Of a DNA stretch of 64,000 nucleotides, positions 34,462 through 43,320 are shown in pieces. The notes below the pieces were generated by a model. It saw only the letters and a list, made by a program, of their open reading frames with translations. It was not told the DNA's origin and made no database searches. Origin of the DNA: Chachezhania sediminis (GTDB lineage Bacteria > Pseudomonadota > Alphaproteobacteria > Rhodobacterales > Rhodobacteraceae); NCBI RefSeq assembly GCF_009765275.1, contig NZ_VOPH01000009.1, positions 1 through 64,000 on the forward strand, in the 5' to 3' direction. Both the position numbers and the translations under genes were made by a program. Each line of letters starts with the position of its first letter. Positions within the stretch are counted from its first letter, which is position 1.

Positions 34462-35345
34462 GACCGCACCGCCTTGGAAAACACGCCTTCGGGCCGGATC
34501 AGCAGGACCGCGACGAAAAGGCCGTAGATCAGGATCGACCGATAGCCCGGAGAGGTCAGCGCGATGCCGTAGGTTTCCACCAGTCCAAGGCAGAAGCCCG
34601 CCAGCACGCCCGCACCGATATTTCCAAGGCCGCCGACGATGATCACGACGAAAGCCACGATGGTGAAGGGAAAGCCCATGAAGGGCGTGATCTGTTCGGT
34701 CATCGACACCAGCGTGCCGGCGACACCGGCGGCGGCAAAGCCCGCGCAGATGGTGATCAGCTGCACCCGGTTCAGGTTCACCCCCACGACCTGCGCCGCC
34801 TCGCGCCGTTCGATCACGGCCCGAAGGCTCCACCCGAACAGGGTGTGGCGCAGGAACAGCAGCGTCCCGAAACAGACCGCCGAGGCCACGATCAGCGTCA
34901 GCAGGCGGTTACCGGTCATGCTGACCCCGCCCCAGGTGATGACCGTATCCAGGTACTGGTAGCCCCGCGAGGAAGCGGTGAAGGTCATCGCCACGACGTT
35001 CTGCAGGATGACCGAGATGCCGTAAAACAGGATCAGGGAATTCGCCTCGACCCGTTTGGCCAGCGTCGGGTTGGCCAGCAGTCGGCGGAACAGCCCTTCG
35101 TAGACCGCCCAGCCCAGGCCCGCACAGACCGCGGCGGCCAGAAAGACCGAGATCACGGGCGGCAGGTGAAACAGGCTAAAAGCGCCGAAGGCGGTATAGG
35201 CGCCGATCATCACCAGGTCGCCATGGGCGATGTTCAGCAGCCGCAGCGTGCCGTAGACCAGGTTCAGCCCCAGCGCCACCAGCGCATAGAGCGAGCCCGA
35301 CACCAGCGCCGCGAAAAGCAGTTGTCCGGAAAGGAGCGTATCCAC
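34458..35345 (-). CDS. livH: Second LivH-type permease
   Basis: This 295-residue permease has YALVALGLNLVYGTLRLLNI followed by AHGDLVMIGAY near the N-terminus and VAFVVIIVGGLGNIGAG near residue 240, both diagnostic for LivH. It lies 64 bases downstream of the binding-protein gene and is coupled to livM. It forms the translocation pore with LivM. Confidence 0.92.
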   Translation of the reverse strand: MDTLLSGQLLFAALVSGSLYALVALGLNLVYGTLRLLNIAHGDLVMIGAYTAFGAFSLFHLPPVISVFLAAAVCAGLGWAVYEGLFRRLLANPTLAKRVEANSLILFYGISVILQNVVAMTFTASSRGYQYLDTVITWGGVSMTGNRLLTLIVASAVCFGTLLFLRHTLFGWSLRAVIERREAAQVVGVNLNRVQLITICAGFAAAGVAGTLVSMTEQITPFMGFPFTIVAFVVIIVGGLGNIGAGVLAGFCLGLVETYGIALTSPGYRSILIYGLFVAVLLIRPEGVFSKAVRS

Positions 35346-35409
35346 ATCAGGGTCCGATCATCGTCGTGCCTGGGAACGGACCCCTACAGGGCCCGTCCGC
35401 CGGGTGCGT

Positions 35410-36600
35410 TCACCAGCCCTGTTTCGGCTGGAAGTCCGAAGTCGCGATCTCTGCCGGCCAGACCAGTTCTATCTTGCCGTCCTGGATCTGGACGAAGCCG
35501 GTGGGCGTCACGGTGTTCTGCACGCCCTCGAACTCGACCTTGCCGTTGATCGTGTCGAAACTGCCTTCGAAGATCGCCTTGCGGATCGCTTCGGGCTCCA
35601 GCCCGGCCTGTTCCACCGCCTGCTGCAGGATCTCCAGCGACATGAAGGACAGCGCAGAATCCAGCGCATCCGGTTCCTCGCCGTATTTTTCGACATAGGC
35701 GTCGAAGAAGGCCTTGCCGCGCGGCCAGGCATCGGATTCAGGCGACCAGTGCGCGGACGACACGATGCCATCGACACTTGCGCCATTGGCCTTGCGATAG
35801 GCGTCTATTGTGGGGCCGACCAGCGACAGGACGAAGGGTGCCTCGATCCCCAGTTCCTTGGCCTGACCGGCGAACAGGAAGGCATCCGATGGATAGGTCA
35901 TGGCGATCACCGCGTCGGGCGCCTTGGCCTTCACGTCCACCAGCATGGACGTCATGTCCTTGATGTCGGGCGGATAGCTTTCGTCGACCACGACCTCGAT
36001 CCCGGCCTCCTTCAGCGCGGGGATCAGGAAGCTGCGGAATTCCTGCGCATAGGGCAACTCGTTGGCCAGCAGCGCGGCAGAGGTCACGCCTTCGGCCTTC
36101 ATCATCTTGGCCAGTTCCGCGCCCATCTGGTCGGGGATGGCCGAAGTCGGGAACCAGATGTAACCGGGCGCGACCTTGCGCAGCTGGACGGATGCGGCGG
36201 TGTTGCCGACCATCGGCATCTTGTAGCGCTGCAGCACCGGCGCCAGCGCCAGGTGCATCGGCGTGCCCCAGGGCGCGGCCAGAAGATCGACATCGTCCTG
36301 CGTGATCAGCCGTTCATAGATCCGCACCGTATTGGCCGGGTTCGACTGATCGTCGTAGCTGACGAATTCCACCGGCCGCCTGGTTCCATCGGGCAGGGCC
36401 AGGCCGCCATCGGCATTCACCTGGTCCCGCCACAGGTTGTAGGCGTTTTCCTGCGAAGGCGCCGCAGCGGCAAAGATCCCGGTCCGCGCCATGGAATAGC
36501 CGATGCGGATCGGGTCGCCCTCGGCCAGCGCCGGCATCGCCGCGGCCATTGTCAGCGACGCCCCCAGAAGGGTCGTTGCCCACCGTCTCGTCACGTTCAT
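35410..36600 (-). CDS. Second Liv-type periplasmic substrate-binding protein
   Basis: This 396-residue type I binding protein has a cleavable signal (MNVTRRWATTLLGASLTMAA then MPALAEG). The mature part has IRIGYSMARTG, WRDQVNADGG and DDQSNPANTVRIYERLI. The ATG at 36600 follows GGAGAGACGAC. Binding proteins of this class near aromatic catabolic genes often bind aromatic acids or ureides rather than amino acids, so the substrate is inferred to be that of the molybdenum hydroxylase encoded just upstream. Confidence 0.9.
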   Translation of the reverse strand: MNVTRRWATTLLGASLTMAAAMPALAEGDPIRIGYSMARTGIFAAAAPSQENAYNLWRDQVNADGGLALPDGTRRPVEFVSYDDQSNPANTVRIYERLITQDDVDLLAAPWGTPMHLALAPVLQRYKMPMVGNTAASVQLRKVAPGYIWFPTSAIPDQMGAELAKMMKAEGVTSAALLANELPYAQEFRSFLIPALKEAGIEVVVDESYPPDIKDMTSMLVDVKAKAPDAVIAMTYPSDAFLFAGQAKELGIEAPFVLSLVGPTIDAYRKANGASVDGIVSSAHWSPESDAWPRGKAFFDAYVEKYGEEPDALDSALSFMSLEILQQAVEQAGLEPEAIRKAIFEGSFDTINGKVEFEGVQNTVTPTGFVQIQDGKIELVWPAEIATSDFQPKQGW

Positions 36601-36644
36601 GTCGTCTCTCCTGTTGGTCTTTATTATCTTGTTATTTGGTTCGA

Positions 36645-38954
36645 TCAGGCCGTGCCGGCCCGGATCATGCCGTTCAGCACCCTCTCCCCCGTCAGGGGAA
36701 GGTGGCGATGGCGGAACCCGGTGGCGGCGGCGACCGCGTTGGCCACGGCGCCGGGGACCGGGTTCAGCCCGATCTCTCCCACGCCCTTGGCCCCGAAGGG
36801 CCCGGTCGGATCCGGATCTTCCACGATGATGGCATGAAGGGCGTCGGGCACATCCCGCGACGTGGGCACCTTGTAATCCATCAGGGACGGGTTCGCGAGG
36901 CGGGCGCCGTCCCAGACCATCTCCTCGACCACGGCAAAACCCAGACCCTGGACGAAGCCGCCGTAAAGCTGCACCTCGCACAGTTGCGGGTTGATCGCCC
37001 GGCCGACATCGGCCGCCGTCCACGCCTCGTGGACGGACACCTGGCCCGACACCTGGTCGATGTCCACGTCGACAGCGGTGGCGGCAAAGCTGAAGACGCC
37101 GATCCGCGGGAAGGGCAGCCCCAGCGCCACGGCGCGTTTCGGATCGTGGGTCGGCTGGTCGAAGACCAGTGTGTCGCTGCCGACGATGGGCCCGCCGATG
37201 GCCCAGTGCGCCCGGCCGGAAATCTGGGCAAAGGTCACGTCGCTGTTCGACCCCACGCGCCCGATCCGCCCGCCTTCGCGCAGCTCCAGCTCTTCGACCG
37301 GGCATTCCAGCATCTCGGCCGCGTGCGCCATCGCCTGGTCCACGACCTTCCGCGCCGCGCCCTTCACCGCCCGCCCCGTCGTATAGGTCACGCGCGACGC
37401 CGTAGTGCCCCAGTTATAGGGCGAGCCGTCGGTGTCCGGGCTGGCCACGGCCACCTGTTCGAAGGGCAGCTTCAGCTCTTCCGCGCAGATCTGGGCCAGC
37501 ACCGTGTCGCTGCCCTGCCCGATATCCGTGGCGCCGGTGTTCAGCGAAATCGTCCCGTCTTCCAGCATCCGGACAATCGCGCCGGTGCCCAGAAGGCCCG
37601 AGATATGGGCGGTGATCGACAGGCCCAGATTGCGGGGGGTGCCATCGGCCCGCGGCTTCGTTGCAGCCTCTTCCACCGCATCCAGGCAGCGGTCCATGCC
37701 GCAGGAGGCGACCTGCGGACCCACGAACCACGTGTCGCCGCTGGCAACCAGGTTCTTGCGGCGGATCTCGAACGGATCCATCCCCAGCTTTTCAGCCAGT
37801 TCGTCGATCTGCTGTTCGCCCGCGAACAGGACCTGCGGGTTGCCGAAGCCCCGGAACGCACCGAAACGCAGCTTGTTGGTATAGACCAGCTGCCCCGCCG
37901 CCCGCATGTTCGGGATCCGGTAGGGCCCGCCGCACATCAAGAGCGCATAGCCCATGACGCCGGGACTGTCGTCGGCGAAGGCGCCGCAATCGACCAGCAC
38001 CTCGCAATCCCGCGCGACGATGGTGCCGTCGGCCTTGGCGCCTGTCTTCATCTTCACCCTGAAGGGATGGCGCGCGCGGACCATCTCGAAATCTTCCTCA
38101 CGCGACAGGATCAGCTTCACGGGCCGTTTCGCCTTCATCGCCAGGGCCACGGTGATCGGCTGGATATGCGGCTCCATCTTGTTGCCAAAGCCGGCGCCGA
38201 CGCGGGGCGTCAGGCTGCGCAGCTGCGACATCGGGAGCCCGAGGCTTTCGCAGACATTGGCCTGCACCCGGAACACCGACTGGTTCGCAGACCAGAGCGT
38301 GACGCGACCCGCCGGATCGACCGTCGCCAGCGCGCCGCAGGGTTCGATGGATACGTGGGCCTGCGGCTGGGTCGTGAACTCGCCCTCGACGATCACGTCG
38401 CACTCGGCCCAGGCGGCCTCGACATCCCCTTCGACCAGTTCCGTCCGGCTGCACAGGTTGCCGGTCGAACCTGCATCGAAGACCTTGATGTAGTCGGCCA
38501 GCTTCTCGTGCAGGATCGGCGCATCGTCTTCCAGCCCGGCCTCGGGCGACAGGACGGCGGGCAGTTCCTCGTAATCGACGCGGATCAGCTGGCAGGCGCG
38601 GCGCGCTTCGGCCTCGGTCCGCGCCGCAACGGCCGCGACGGGCTCCCCGACATAAAGGACCTTGCCCTTGGCGATGGCATGTTCGTCCTTGATGAAGGCG
38701 CCCATGCGCCCTTCGCCCACGTCGTCGCCGGTGACGATCGCCACGACCCCGGGGGCGGCCAGCGCCTCGGTCAGGTCATAGCCCTTGATCTTCGCATGGG
38801 CATGGGGGCTGGCCAGGATGGCGCCGTGCAGCATGCCGGGCAGATACATGTCGGCGATGTATTCGGCCCGGCCCAGCACCTTTTCGGCACTGTCGGTCTT
38901 GGGGACGGATTTACCGACGGCGGTCCCGGCCAGCAGAGAGGTATCGAGCGTCAT
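36645..38954 (-). CDS. Molybdenum hydroxylase, molybdopterin-binding large subunit
   Basis: This 769-residue large subunit belongs to the xanthine dehydrogenase/CO dehydrogenase family. Visible motifs are VGAGFGNKMEPH, FGAFRGFGNPQ, NTGATDIGQGSD and PFGAKGVGEIGLNPVPGA, the last carrying the catalytic Glu. The aldehyde-oxidase N-terminal domain (AEYIADMYLPGMLHGAILAS) is complete. It forms a heterotrimer with the two upstream genes and hydroxylates a heteroaromatic or aldehyde substrate; it lacks the Cys-containing CO dehydrogenase loop as far as can be seen. The start overlaps the small-subunit stop (ATGA). Confidence 0.92.
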   Translation of the reverse strand: MTLDTSLLAGTAVGKSVPKTDSAEKVLGRAEYIADMYLPGMLHGAILASPHAHAKIKGYDLTEALAAPGVVAIVTGDDVGEGRMGAFIKDEHAIAKGKVLYVGEPVAAVAARTEAEARRACQLIRVDYEELPAVLSPEAGLEDDAPILHEKLADYIKVFDAGSTGNLCSRTELVEGDVEAAWAECDVIVEGEFTTQPQAHVSIEPCGALATVDPAGRVTLWSANQSVFRVQANVCESLGLPMSQLRSLTPRVGAGFGNKMEPHIQPITVALAMKAKRPVKLILSREEDFEMVRARHPFRVKMKTGAKADGTIVARDCEVLVDCGAFADDSPGVMGYALLMCGGPYRIPNMRAAGQLVYTNKLRFGAFRGFGNPQVLFAGEQQIDELAEKLGMDPFEIRRKNLVASGDTWFVGPQVASCGMDRCLDAVEEAATKPRADGTPRNLGLSITAHISGLLGTGAIVRMLEDGTISLNTGATDIGQGSDTVLAQICAEELKLPFEQVAVASPDTDGSPYNWGTTASRVTYTTGRAVKGAARKVVDQAMAHAAEMLECPVEELELREGGRIGRVGSNSDVTFAQISGRAHWAIGGPIVGSDTLVFDQPTHDPKRAVALGLPFPRIGVFSFAATAVDVDIDQVSGQVSVHEAWTAADVGRAINPQLCEVQLYGGFVQGLGFAVVEEMVWDGARLANPSLMDYKVPTSRDVPDALHAIIVEDPDPTGPFGAKGVGEIGLNPVPGAVANAVAAATGFRHRHLPLTGERVLNGMIRAGTA

Positions 38955-39427
38955 TGTGCCAGCTCCTCGGCCGCGCCGCAGACCGCATCGACAATGGTGC
39001 GATAGCCGGTGCAGCGGCAGATGTTCCCGGACAGGGCGGATTTCACGGTGTCGCGGCTGGGCCGCGGCGTTTCCGCCAGAAGGTTCCGCGCCGACATCAG
39101 CATGCCCCCGGTGCAAAAGCCGCACTGGACCCCGCCCTTTTCCACCATGTGCTTCTGAAGCGTGGCCAGGATCGGGTCTTCGCCCATGCCGTCGACAGTC
39201 CCGATGTCATGCCCTTCGCAGAGCGCGGTCAGCGTCAGGCAGGACCGGACCGGCACGCCGTCGACCAGCACGGTGCAGGCACCGCAGACACCCTGGTTGC
39301 AACCGCGTTTGGGCGACAGCACCCGCAGATCCTCGCGCAGGGTTTCCAGAAGCGTCGCGTCCGAAGGCGAGGCCACGTCGACCTCCTCCCCGTTCACGGA
39401 AAGGGAGAACAGCTGTTTCTTGGCCAT
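38951..39427 (-). CDS. Molybdenum hydroxylase, [2Fe-2S] small subunit (CoxS-like)
   Basis: This 158-residue two-cluster ferredoxin subunit has Cys43, Cys48, Cys51 and Cys63 (RGCNQGVCGACTV...RSC) binding the plant-type cluster. CGFCTGGM and CRCTGY bind the second, near the molybdenum site. It shuttles electrons from the large subunit to the FAD subunit. The order FAD-small-large and the overlapping starts and stops show a tight operon. Confidence 0.94.
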   Translation of the reverse strand: MAKKQLFSLSVNGEEVDVASPSDATLLETLREDLRVLSPKRGCNQGVCGACTVLVDGVPVRSCLTLTALCEGHDIGTVDGMGEDPILATLQKHMVEKGGVQCGFCTGGMLMSARNLLAETPRPSRDTVKSALSGNICRCTGYRTIVDAVCGAAEELAQ

Positions 39428-40266
39428 CAGCGCAGGTCCTTCTTCAGGTCGTCCAGGCCCTGCCGGACCAGTCGCGGGATCAGCGCCAGCCGGTAGTCGG
39501 CCGTGCCCCGCACGTCGTCGATCGGATCGGCCATGGCGACCAACCTTTCCGCCAGGGCCGTCACCGCGTCGGGATCATCCAGTTTTCCGATCAGGGCCTG
39601 TTCAGCCTCGGGATCGCGCAGCGGCCCGGGCCCACAGGCGCCGATGGCCACGCGAATCCCCTGCCCGTCCGCCGTCAGCGCCATGGCGCAGGACGCGGTG
39701 GCAAAATCGCCAGTCACCCGCGCGATCTTGCGATAGGCCGACGGGGACTCCTCTGGCGCGGGAAGGGTGAAGGCGGTTATGACCTCGCCCTCTTCCAATG
39801 CGGTTTCGTACCAGTCTTCGACATAATCGAGGATCGACAATTCGCGTTCGCCGCCCGCGCGGGCGATGGTCAGCACCGCATCGCAGCAGGCCAGCGCCGG
39901 CAGATAGTCCGCCGCCGGATCGGCGTTGGCGACCGATCCTCCCATGGTGCCCATGTTGCGCACGACGCGGTTGGCGATCTTACCCGCCGCCTGCCGCAGA
40001 ACCGACAGCGATCCCGTCAGCAACGCGCTGGATGCAGTTTCGAAATGCCGCGTCATCGCGCCGATCCGGATCCTTCCGTCGGGCAGCGTGGCGATGCCCC
40101 GAAGCCCCGCAATCCGGTCCAGGCTGACAAGATGCGTGGGCTCTACCAGACGCGCGTTCTTCATCGCGACAAGCGTGGCGCCACCGGACATCGGCATGGC
40201 CTCGTCTTCCGCGGCCAGGACGGCCAGCGCCTCGTCCAGCGTTTCGGGTTGCAGAATCTGCGTCAT
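39427..40266 (-). CDS. Molybdenum hydroxylase, FAD-binding subunit (CoxM-like)
   Basis: This 279-residue FAD-PCMH subunit has PMSGGATLVAMKNARL near residue 32 and RNMGTMGGSVANADPAADYL near residue 105, the two FAD-contact loops. It overlaps the CoxG-like gene by four bases upstream and abuts the small-subunit gene. Its function is electron transfer to an external acceptor. Confidence 0.93.
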   Translation of the reverse strand: MTQILQPETLDEALAVLAAEDEAMPMSGGATLVAMKNARLVEPTHLVSLDRIAGLRGIATLPDGRIRIGAMTRHFETASSALLTGSLSVLRQAAGKIANRVVRNMGTMGGSVANADPAADYLPALACCDAVLTIARAGGERELSILDYVEDWYETALEEGEVITAFTLPAPEESPSAYRKIARVTGDFATASCAMALTADGQGIRVAIGACGPGPLRDPEAEQALIGKLDDPDAVTALAERLVAMADPIDDVRGTADYRLALIPRLVRQGLDDLKKDLR

Positions 40267-40712
40267 GCCGAAACCTCCAGATGCTTGCTGAAATTATCGA
40301 CGAAGGTGGCGGCCATCTGATCCGCCTTCTTGCGAAAGATCCCCAGGCCGAACTTGCCCAACCGCCCGGTGACCGAAACGTCGGCCATGTAATCGACCTG
40401 CGTGCCCGTTGCGGTCTCGGTCAGGGTCAGCCGGTTTTCCGAGGTCACGACACTGGCCCGCGTCCCCTCGTCCCCCGACGTCCGGGAGATGACGGTATGC
40501 GGCGGCAGCTCTTCCAGCACCTCGACCAGCAGGTTGAAGCGCGCCTTGATCGGCCCGACCTTCACCGCCACCACGGCGCGATAAGCATCGTCGCCCTGTT
40601 CCTCGATGTCTTCGCAGCCGGGGATGCACTGGGCCATGACCGCGGGATCGCGGACCTTGTCCCAGACTTCGGCCCGGGGGGCATTCACGTCGAAACGGCC
40701 TTCGATCTTCAT
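40263..40712 (-). CDS. CoxG-like protein (SRPBCC fold)
   Basis: This 149-residue CoxG/CO dehydrogenase subunit G family protein starts MKIEGRFDVNAPRAEVWDKV and has CIPGCEDIEE and GRLGKFGLGIFRKKADQM. CoxG proteins associate with the membrane and are thought to anchor molybdenum hydroxylases or help assembly. It is the first gene of the leftward operon running to 28.7 kb and faces the tetR gene across a region with two matched operators. Confidence 0.9.
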   Translation of the reverse strand: MKIEGRFDVNAPRAEVWDKVRDPAVMAQCIPGCEDIEEQGDDAYRAVVAVKVGPIKARFNLLVEVLEELPPHTVISRTSGDEGTRASVVTSENRLTLTETATGTQVDYMADVSVTGRLGKFGLGIFRKKADQMAATFVDNFSKHLEVSA

Positions 40713-40816
40713 GGCCGGACCACGGATGCGATGGATACGGCGGACAGAATCCGCCTGTCGTCAGGTGGCGTCAATTTTGGCTCCCGTCGGTCTGTCGCGC
40801 TCTTCGGCGCTTAAGC

Positions 40817-40827
40817 GAACGTCGTTC
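40817..40827. promoter_or_regulatory. Candidate TetR operator, CoxG-proximal
   Basis: GAACGTCGTTC is a perfect 5-1-5 palindrome with flanking GC on the left and TTT on the right. Its GAAyGTCrTTC core is the same as that of the site at 40865, whose centre lies 49 bases away. Confidence 0.55.
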
Positions 40828-40864
40828 TTTTAAGACGCACGAAGAGGGTTGATTCTGTCAATAG

Positions 40865-40877
40865 CGAATGTCATTCG
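40865..40877. promoter_or_regulatory. Candidate TetR operator, tetR-proximal
   Basis: CGAATGTCATTCG is a perfect 6-1-6 palindrome 27 bases before the tetR start. The matched pair, one site toward each divergent gene, is a common arrangement for a TetR repressor that controls itself and the neighbouring operon. Confidence 0.6.
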
Positions 40878-40903
40878 TTCAAAAACCGAGGGGAATTCAG
40901 CAG

Positions 40904-41515
40904 ATGGCCCGCCCAAAAAGCGAACAGGTCCGGCAGGCGATCCTGGACGCGGCGCACCAGCTTTTCATGGAGAAGGGCTATACCGCGACCACGATCGGGG
41001 CGATTGCGCGCCAGGCAGGAACGGCCCAGTCGAACGTCTATGTCTACTTCCAGTCGAAGTTCGACATCGGCTTCGCGGTCTTCGATCCCTGGATGCGCCA
41101 GAAGGTGACAGAGCTGGAGGAAAAGGTCGGCTCTGTCAGCGATCCACAGGACCGTCTGCACACGCTGGTCGAAGGGCTGCTGCACGGGATCGCCAGCGAT
41201 CCGTCGGGCCAGACAATGACGCTGGTCCAGGTGCTGGCAACGGTGAAGCCCTCTGACGAATACGACCCCGAACTGCTGATGTGGACGCTGGAGCGTATCC
41301 GCGAAATGATCGGCGATATCCTGCCCGGCGCCAGCCCGGCCGAACACGATGTGCTGACCCAGGCGCTGATGCTCAGCTTCGACGGCATCGCGCTCCGCCA
41401 GAACCTGCGGCGGGAAGAGGTCAGCGATGATCACGGGATATCGGCAATGCTAACGCTGATGAAGCCCTATCTGGATCGCGAAAAGCCCGCGGCCAAGGTG
41501 GCCGAGGCGGGTTGA
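40904..41515 (+). CDS. TetR-family transcriptional regulator
   Basis: This 203-residue regulator has the N-terminal TetR HTH: AILDAAHQLFMEKGYTATTI followed by GAIARQAGTAQSNVYVYFQS (residues about 10-50). The C-terminal ligand domain is helical with no recognised subfamily. The ATG at 40904 fits the TetR N-terminus better than the frame opening at 40868, which would overlap the tetR-proximal operator. Its position next to the CoxG/Liv/monooxygenase operon makes it the probable local repressor. Confidence 0.92.
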   Translation: MARPKSEQVRQAILDAAHQLFMEKGYTATTIGAIARQAGTAQSNVYVYFQSKFDIGFAVFDPWMRQKVTELEEKVGSVSDPQDRLHTLVEGLLHGIASDPSGQTMTLVQVLATVKPSDEYDPELLMWTLERIREMIGDILPGASPAEHDVLTQALMLSFDGIALRQNLRREEVSDDHGISAMLTLMKPYLDREKPAAKVAEAG

Positions 41516-41537
41516 CAGCCGGGCTCCGGGCGGCCGA

Positions 41538-42251
41538 ATGGCAGGGCTGATCCCTTGCGAAAGTTCCGCCTTGACCGCCCGCCGCTCCCCGCCCGCGAAC
41601 CCTTACGAGGTGTCAGGCTTTTATGACACCGCCATCGCGGCGGGCCGTCACCGCGAGGTCGTGGGCGGCCGCTGGGACGAAACCGGCCGCATCCAGATGG
41701 AGATCCTGCGCGACGCTGGGGTGCTGCCGCATCACCACCTTCTGGATATCGGCGCAGGGTCCCTGCGGCTGGGCTGCAAAGCGGTGCCCTATCTGGATCC
41801 CGGCCATTACTGGGCCACGGATGCCTCGCGCGAAATCCTCTTGGCCGGTCATCGGAACGAACTGGCGGATCCGGACCGGCTGAACCCCCGGCATCTGGTC
41901 CGCGACGCAAGCTTCGACTTTCCCGCTATCCCCGACGATATCACCCACGCGATCGCCTTCGCGGTCTTCCCGCACCTGCCGATGGCCTATCTGCGCCGCG
42001 CCCTGTCCAACCTGAAGCGCTTTTCGAAGCTGGAACTGGTCCTGTTCACCGTCTTCCTTGCCCCCGATGCCCCGGCAGCGGCCAGTCCCGTCCGCCAACC
42101 CGACGGCGTGGTCACGCACGACATCCGCCCGCCCTATCACCTGCTTCAGGCCGACGTGGCCCATATCGCCGCCACCACCGGCTGGCATGTCCTGCGACAG
42201 GATCGGATGCTGCCCCGGGGCCAGGTCCTGTTCACGGCCTGTCCCGCCTGA
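41538..42251 (+). CDS. Class I SAM-dependent methyltransferase
   Basis: This 237-residue protein has SAM-binding motif I HLLDIGAGSLRLGCKAV near residue 67, an acidic residue after strand 2 (YWATDASREILLAGH) and a post-motif strand LELVLFTVFL. The first 20 residues are low-complexity, so the real start may be slightly downstream. It follows tetR by 22 bases in the same direction and may be co-transcribed. The substrate cannot be predicted. Confidence 0.75.
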   Translation: MAGLIPCESSALTARRSPPANPYEVSGFYDTAIAAGRHREVVGGRWDETGRIQMEILRDAGVLPHHHLLDIGAGSLRLGCKAVPYLDPGHYWATDASREILLAGHRNELADPDRLNPRHLVRDASFDFPAIPDDITHAIAFAVFPHLPMAYLRRALSNLKRFSKLELVLFTVFLAPDAPAAASPVRQPDGVVTHDIRPPYHLLQADVAHIAATTGWHVLRQDRMLPRGQVLFTACPA

Positions 42252-42480
42252 CAAGGCCGGCCCTGACGGCGCTCCGAAACGGTGGAAGGGACCGCTTTGG
42301 CCCCTGCCCGGGTCTGCGTCGTCCGGTTGTCGGGTGGGATCTTCGGAAAGCGACCTGCCTGCGATGGCACGATGGTCGGGGCCGTCATCCGTGCTTTCCG
42401 GCCAGTATTGCCCTTTACTGCGCTGGAAGGAATGGCGCCCCACATCCGCCGGGACCACGATACCGGCCGCCGGGACAGGA

Positions 42481-43320
42481 TCAGACGGTGCGTGCCACCG
42501 TCTGCTGTGCCCGTGCGGCCGCGACAAGCGCCGCGAAAATCCGGCGCTGGGACTTGACCAGGAACAGATGTTCGGGATGCCACTGGACGCCAAGCGCGAA
42601 ACCGGGGCCCACCCGTTCGATGGCCTGGATCATGCCGCCTTCGTCCCGGGCGGCGATCCTGAATCCCGCGCCCAGATCGTCCACGGCCTGGGAATGCAGC
42701 GCATTCACCTTCAGACGCTGTGCCGCGCGCCTGCGGCCCCCCGCGACACGGGCCAGCCTCGATCCCGGCTCCAGCCGGACCCGGCGGCGGGGCAACACGG
42801 TGTAATAGCGGCGCGATCCGGGATATTCGGCGAAGGCGTCGCCGTGCAGCGTGCCACCCGCGGCGACGTTCAGCATCTGCGCGCCGCGGCAGATCCCCAG
42901 GACCGGCACGCCGCGCTCTATCGCTGCCTCGGCCAGGCGGCGTTCCAGCGCGTCGCGGTCCGGGTCCAGCTTTGCCTCGACGATCAGTTCGCCCCCGTAC
43001 ATCGCCGGAGAGATGTCGTCGCCGCCGCCGATGATCAGGCCGTCCACGGCGTCAAGGTCCGACGGGCGGCCCACCTTCCAGCGCACGGCCCGGCCGCCGC
43101 AAAGCCACAAGTTGAAGGCCACCAGCGGAAAGATTCGCCACCCGGACCGGCGCGACGTCGTCACCGCGATCACGGGCCGGTCCCGGTTGCCCCGGAACCG
43201 GCCGAAGACCCTTGTGGTCCAGCGCACGATCCCGCTCAGGACCCAGGTCAAAAGGCCTTGCCCCGCCGCGACCCGTCCGCGTCCCGATCCGCCGATCTGT
43301 CCAAAGCCCGTGTCGGTCAT
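42481..43320 (-). CDS. Class I glutamine amidotransferase / gamma-glutamyl hydrolase (PuuD-like)
   Basis: This 279-residue GAT-I/peptidase C26 protein has nucleophile Cys144 in LGICRGAQMLNVAAGG, DGLIIGGGDDISPAMYGG near residue 93 and WHPEHLF near residue 255, giving the Cys-His-Glu triad. PuuD-like enzymes cleave gamma-glutamyl amide bonds. The N-terminal 45 residues are basic and extra to the core. The start overlaps the amidoligase stop (ATGA), so the two proteins are made together. Amidoligase plus GAT-I hydrolase is a recognised but poorly understood pairing thought to make and break an amide conjugate. Confidence 0.88.
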   Translation of the reverse strand: MTDTGFGQIGGSGRGRVAAGQGLLTWVLSGIVRWTTRVFGRFRGNRDRPVIAVTTSRRSGWRIFPLVAFNLWLCGGRAVRWKVGRPSDLDAVDGLIIGGGDDISPAMYGGELIVEAKLDPDRDALERRLAEAAIERGVPVLGICRGAQMLNVAAGGTLHGDAFAEYPGSRRYYTVLPRRRVRLEPGSRLARVAGGRRRAAQRLKVNALHSQAVDDLGAGFRIAARDEGGMIQAIERVGPGFALGVQWHPEHLFLVKSQRRIFAALVAAARAQQTVARTV

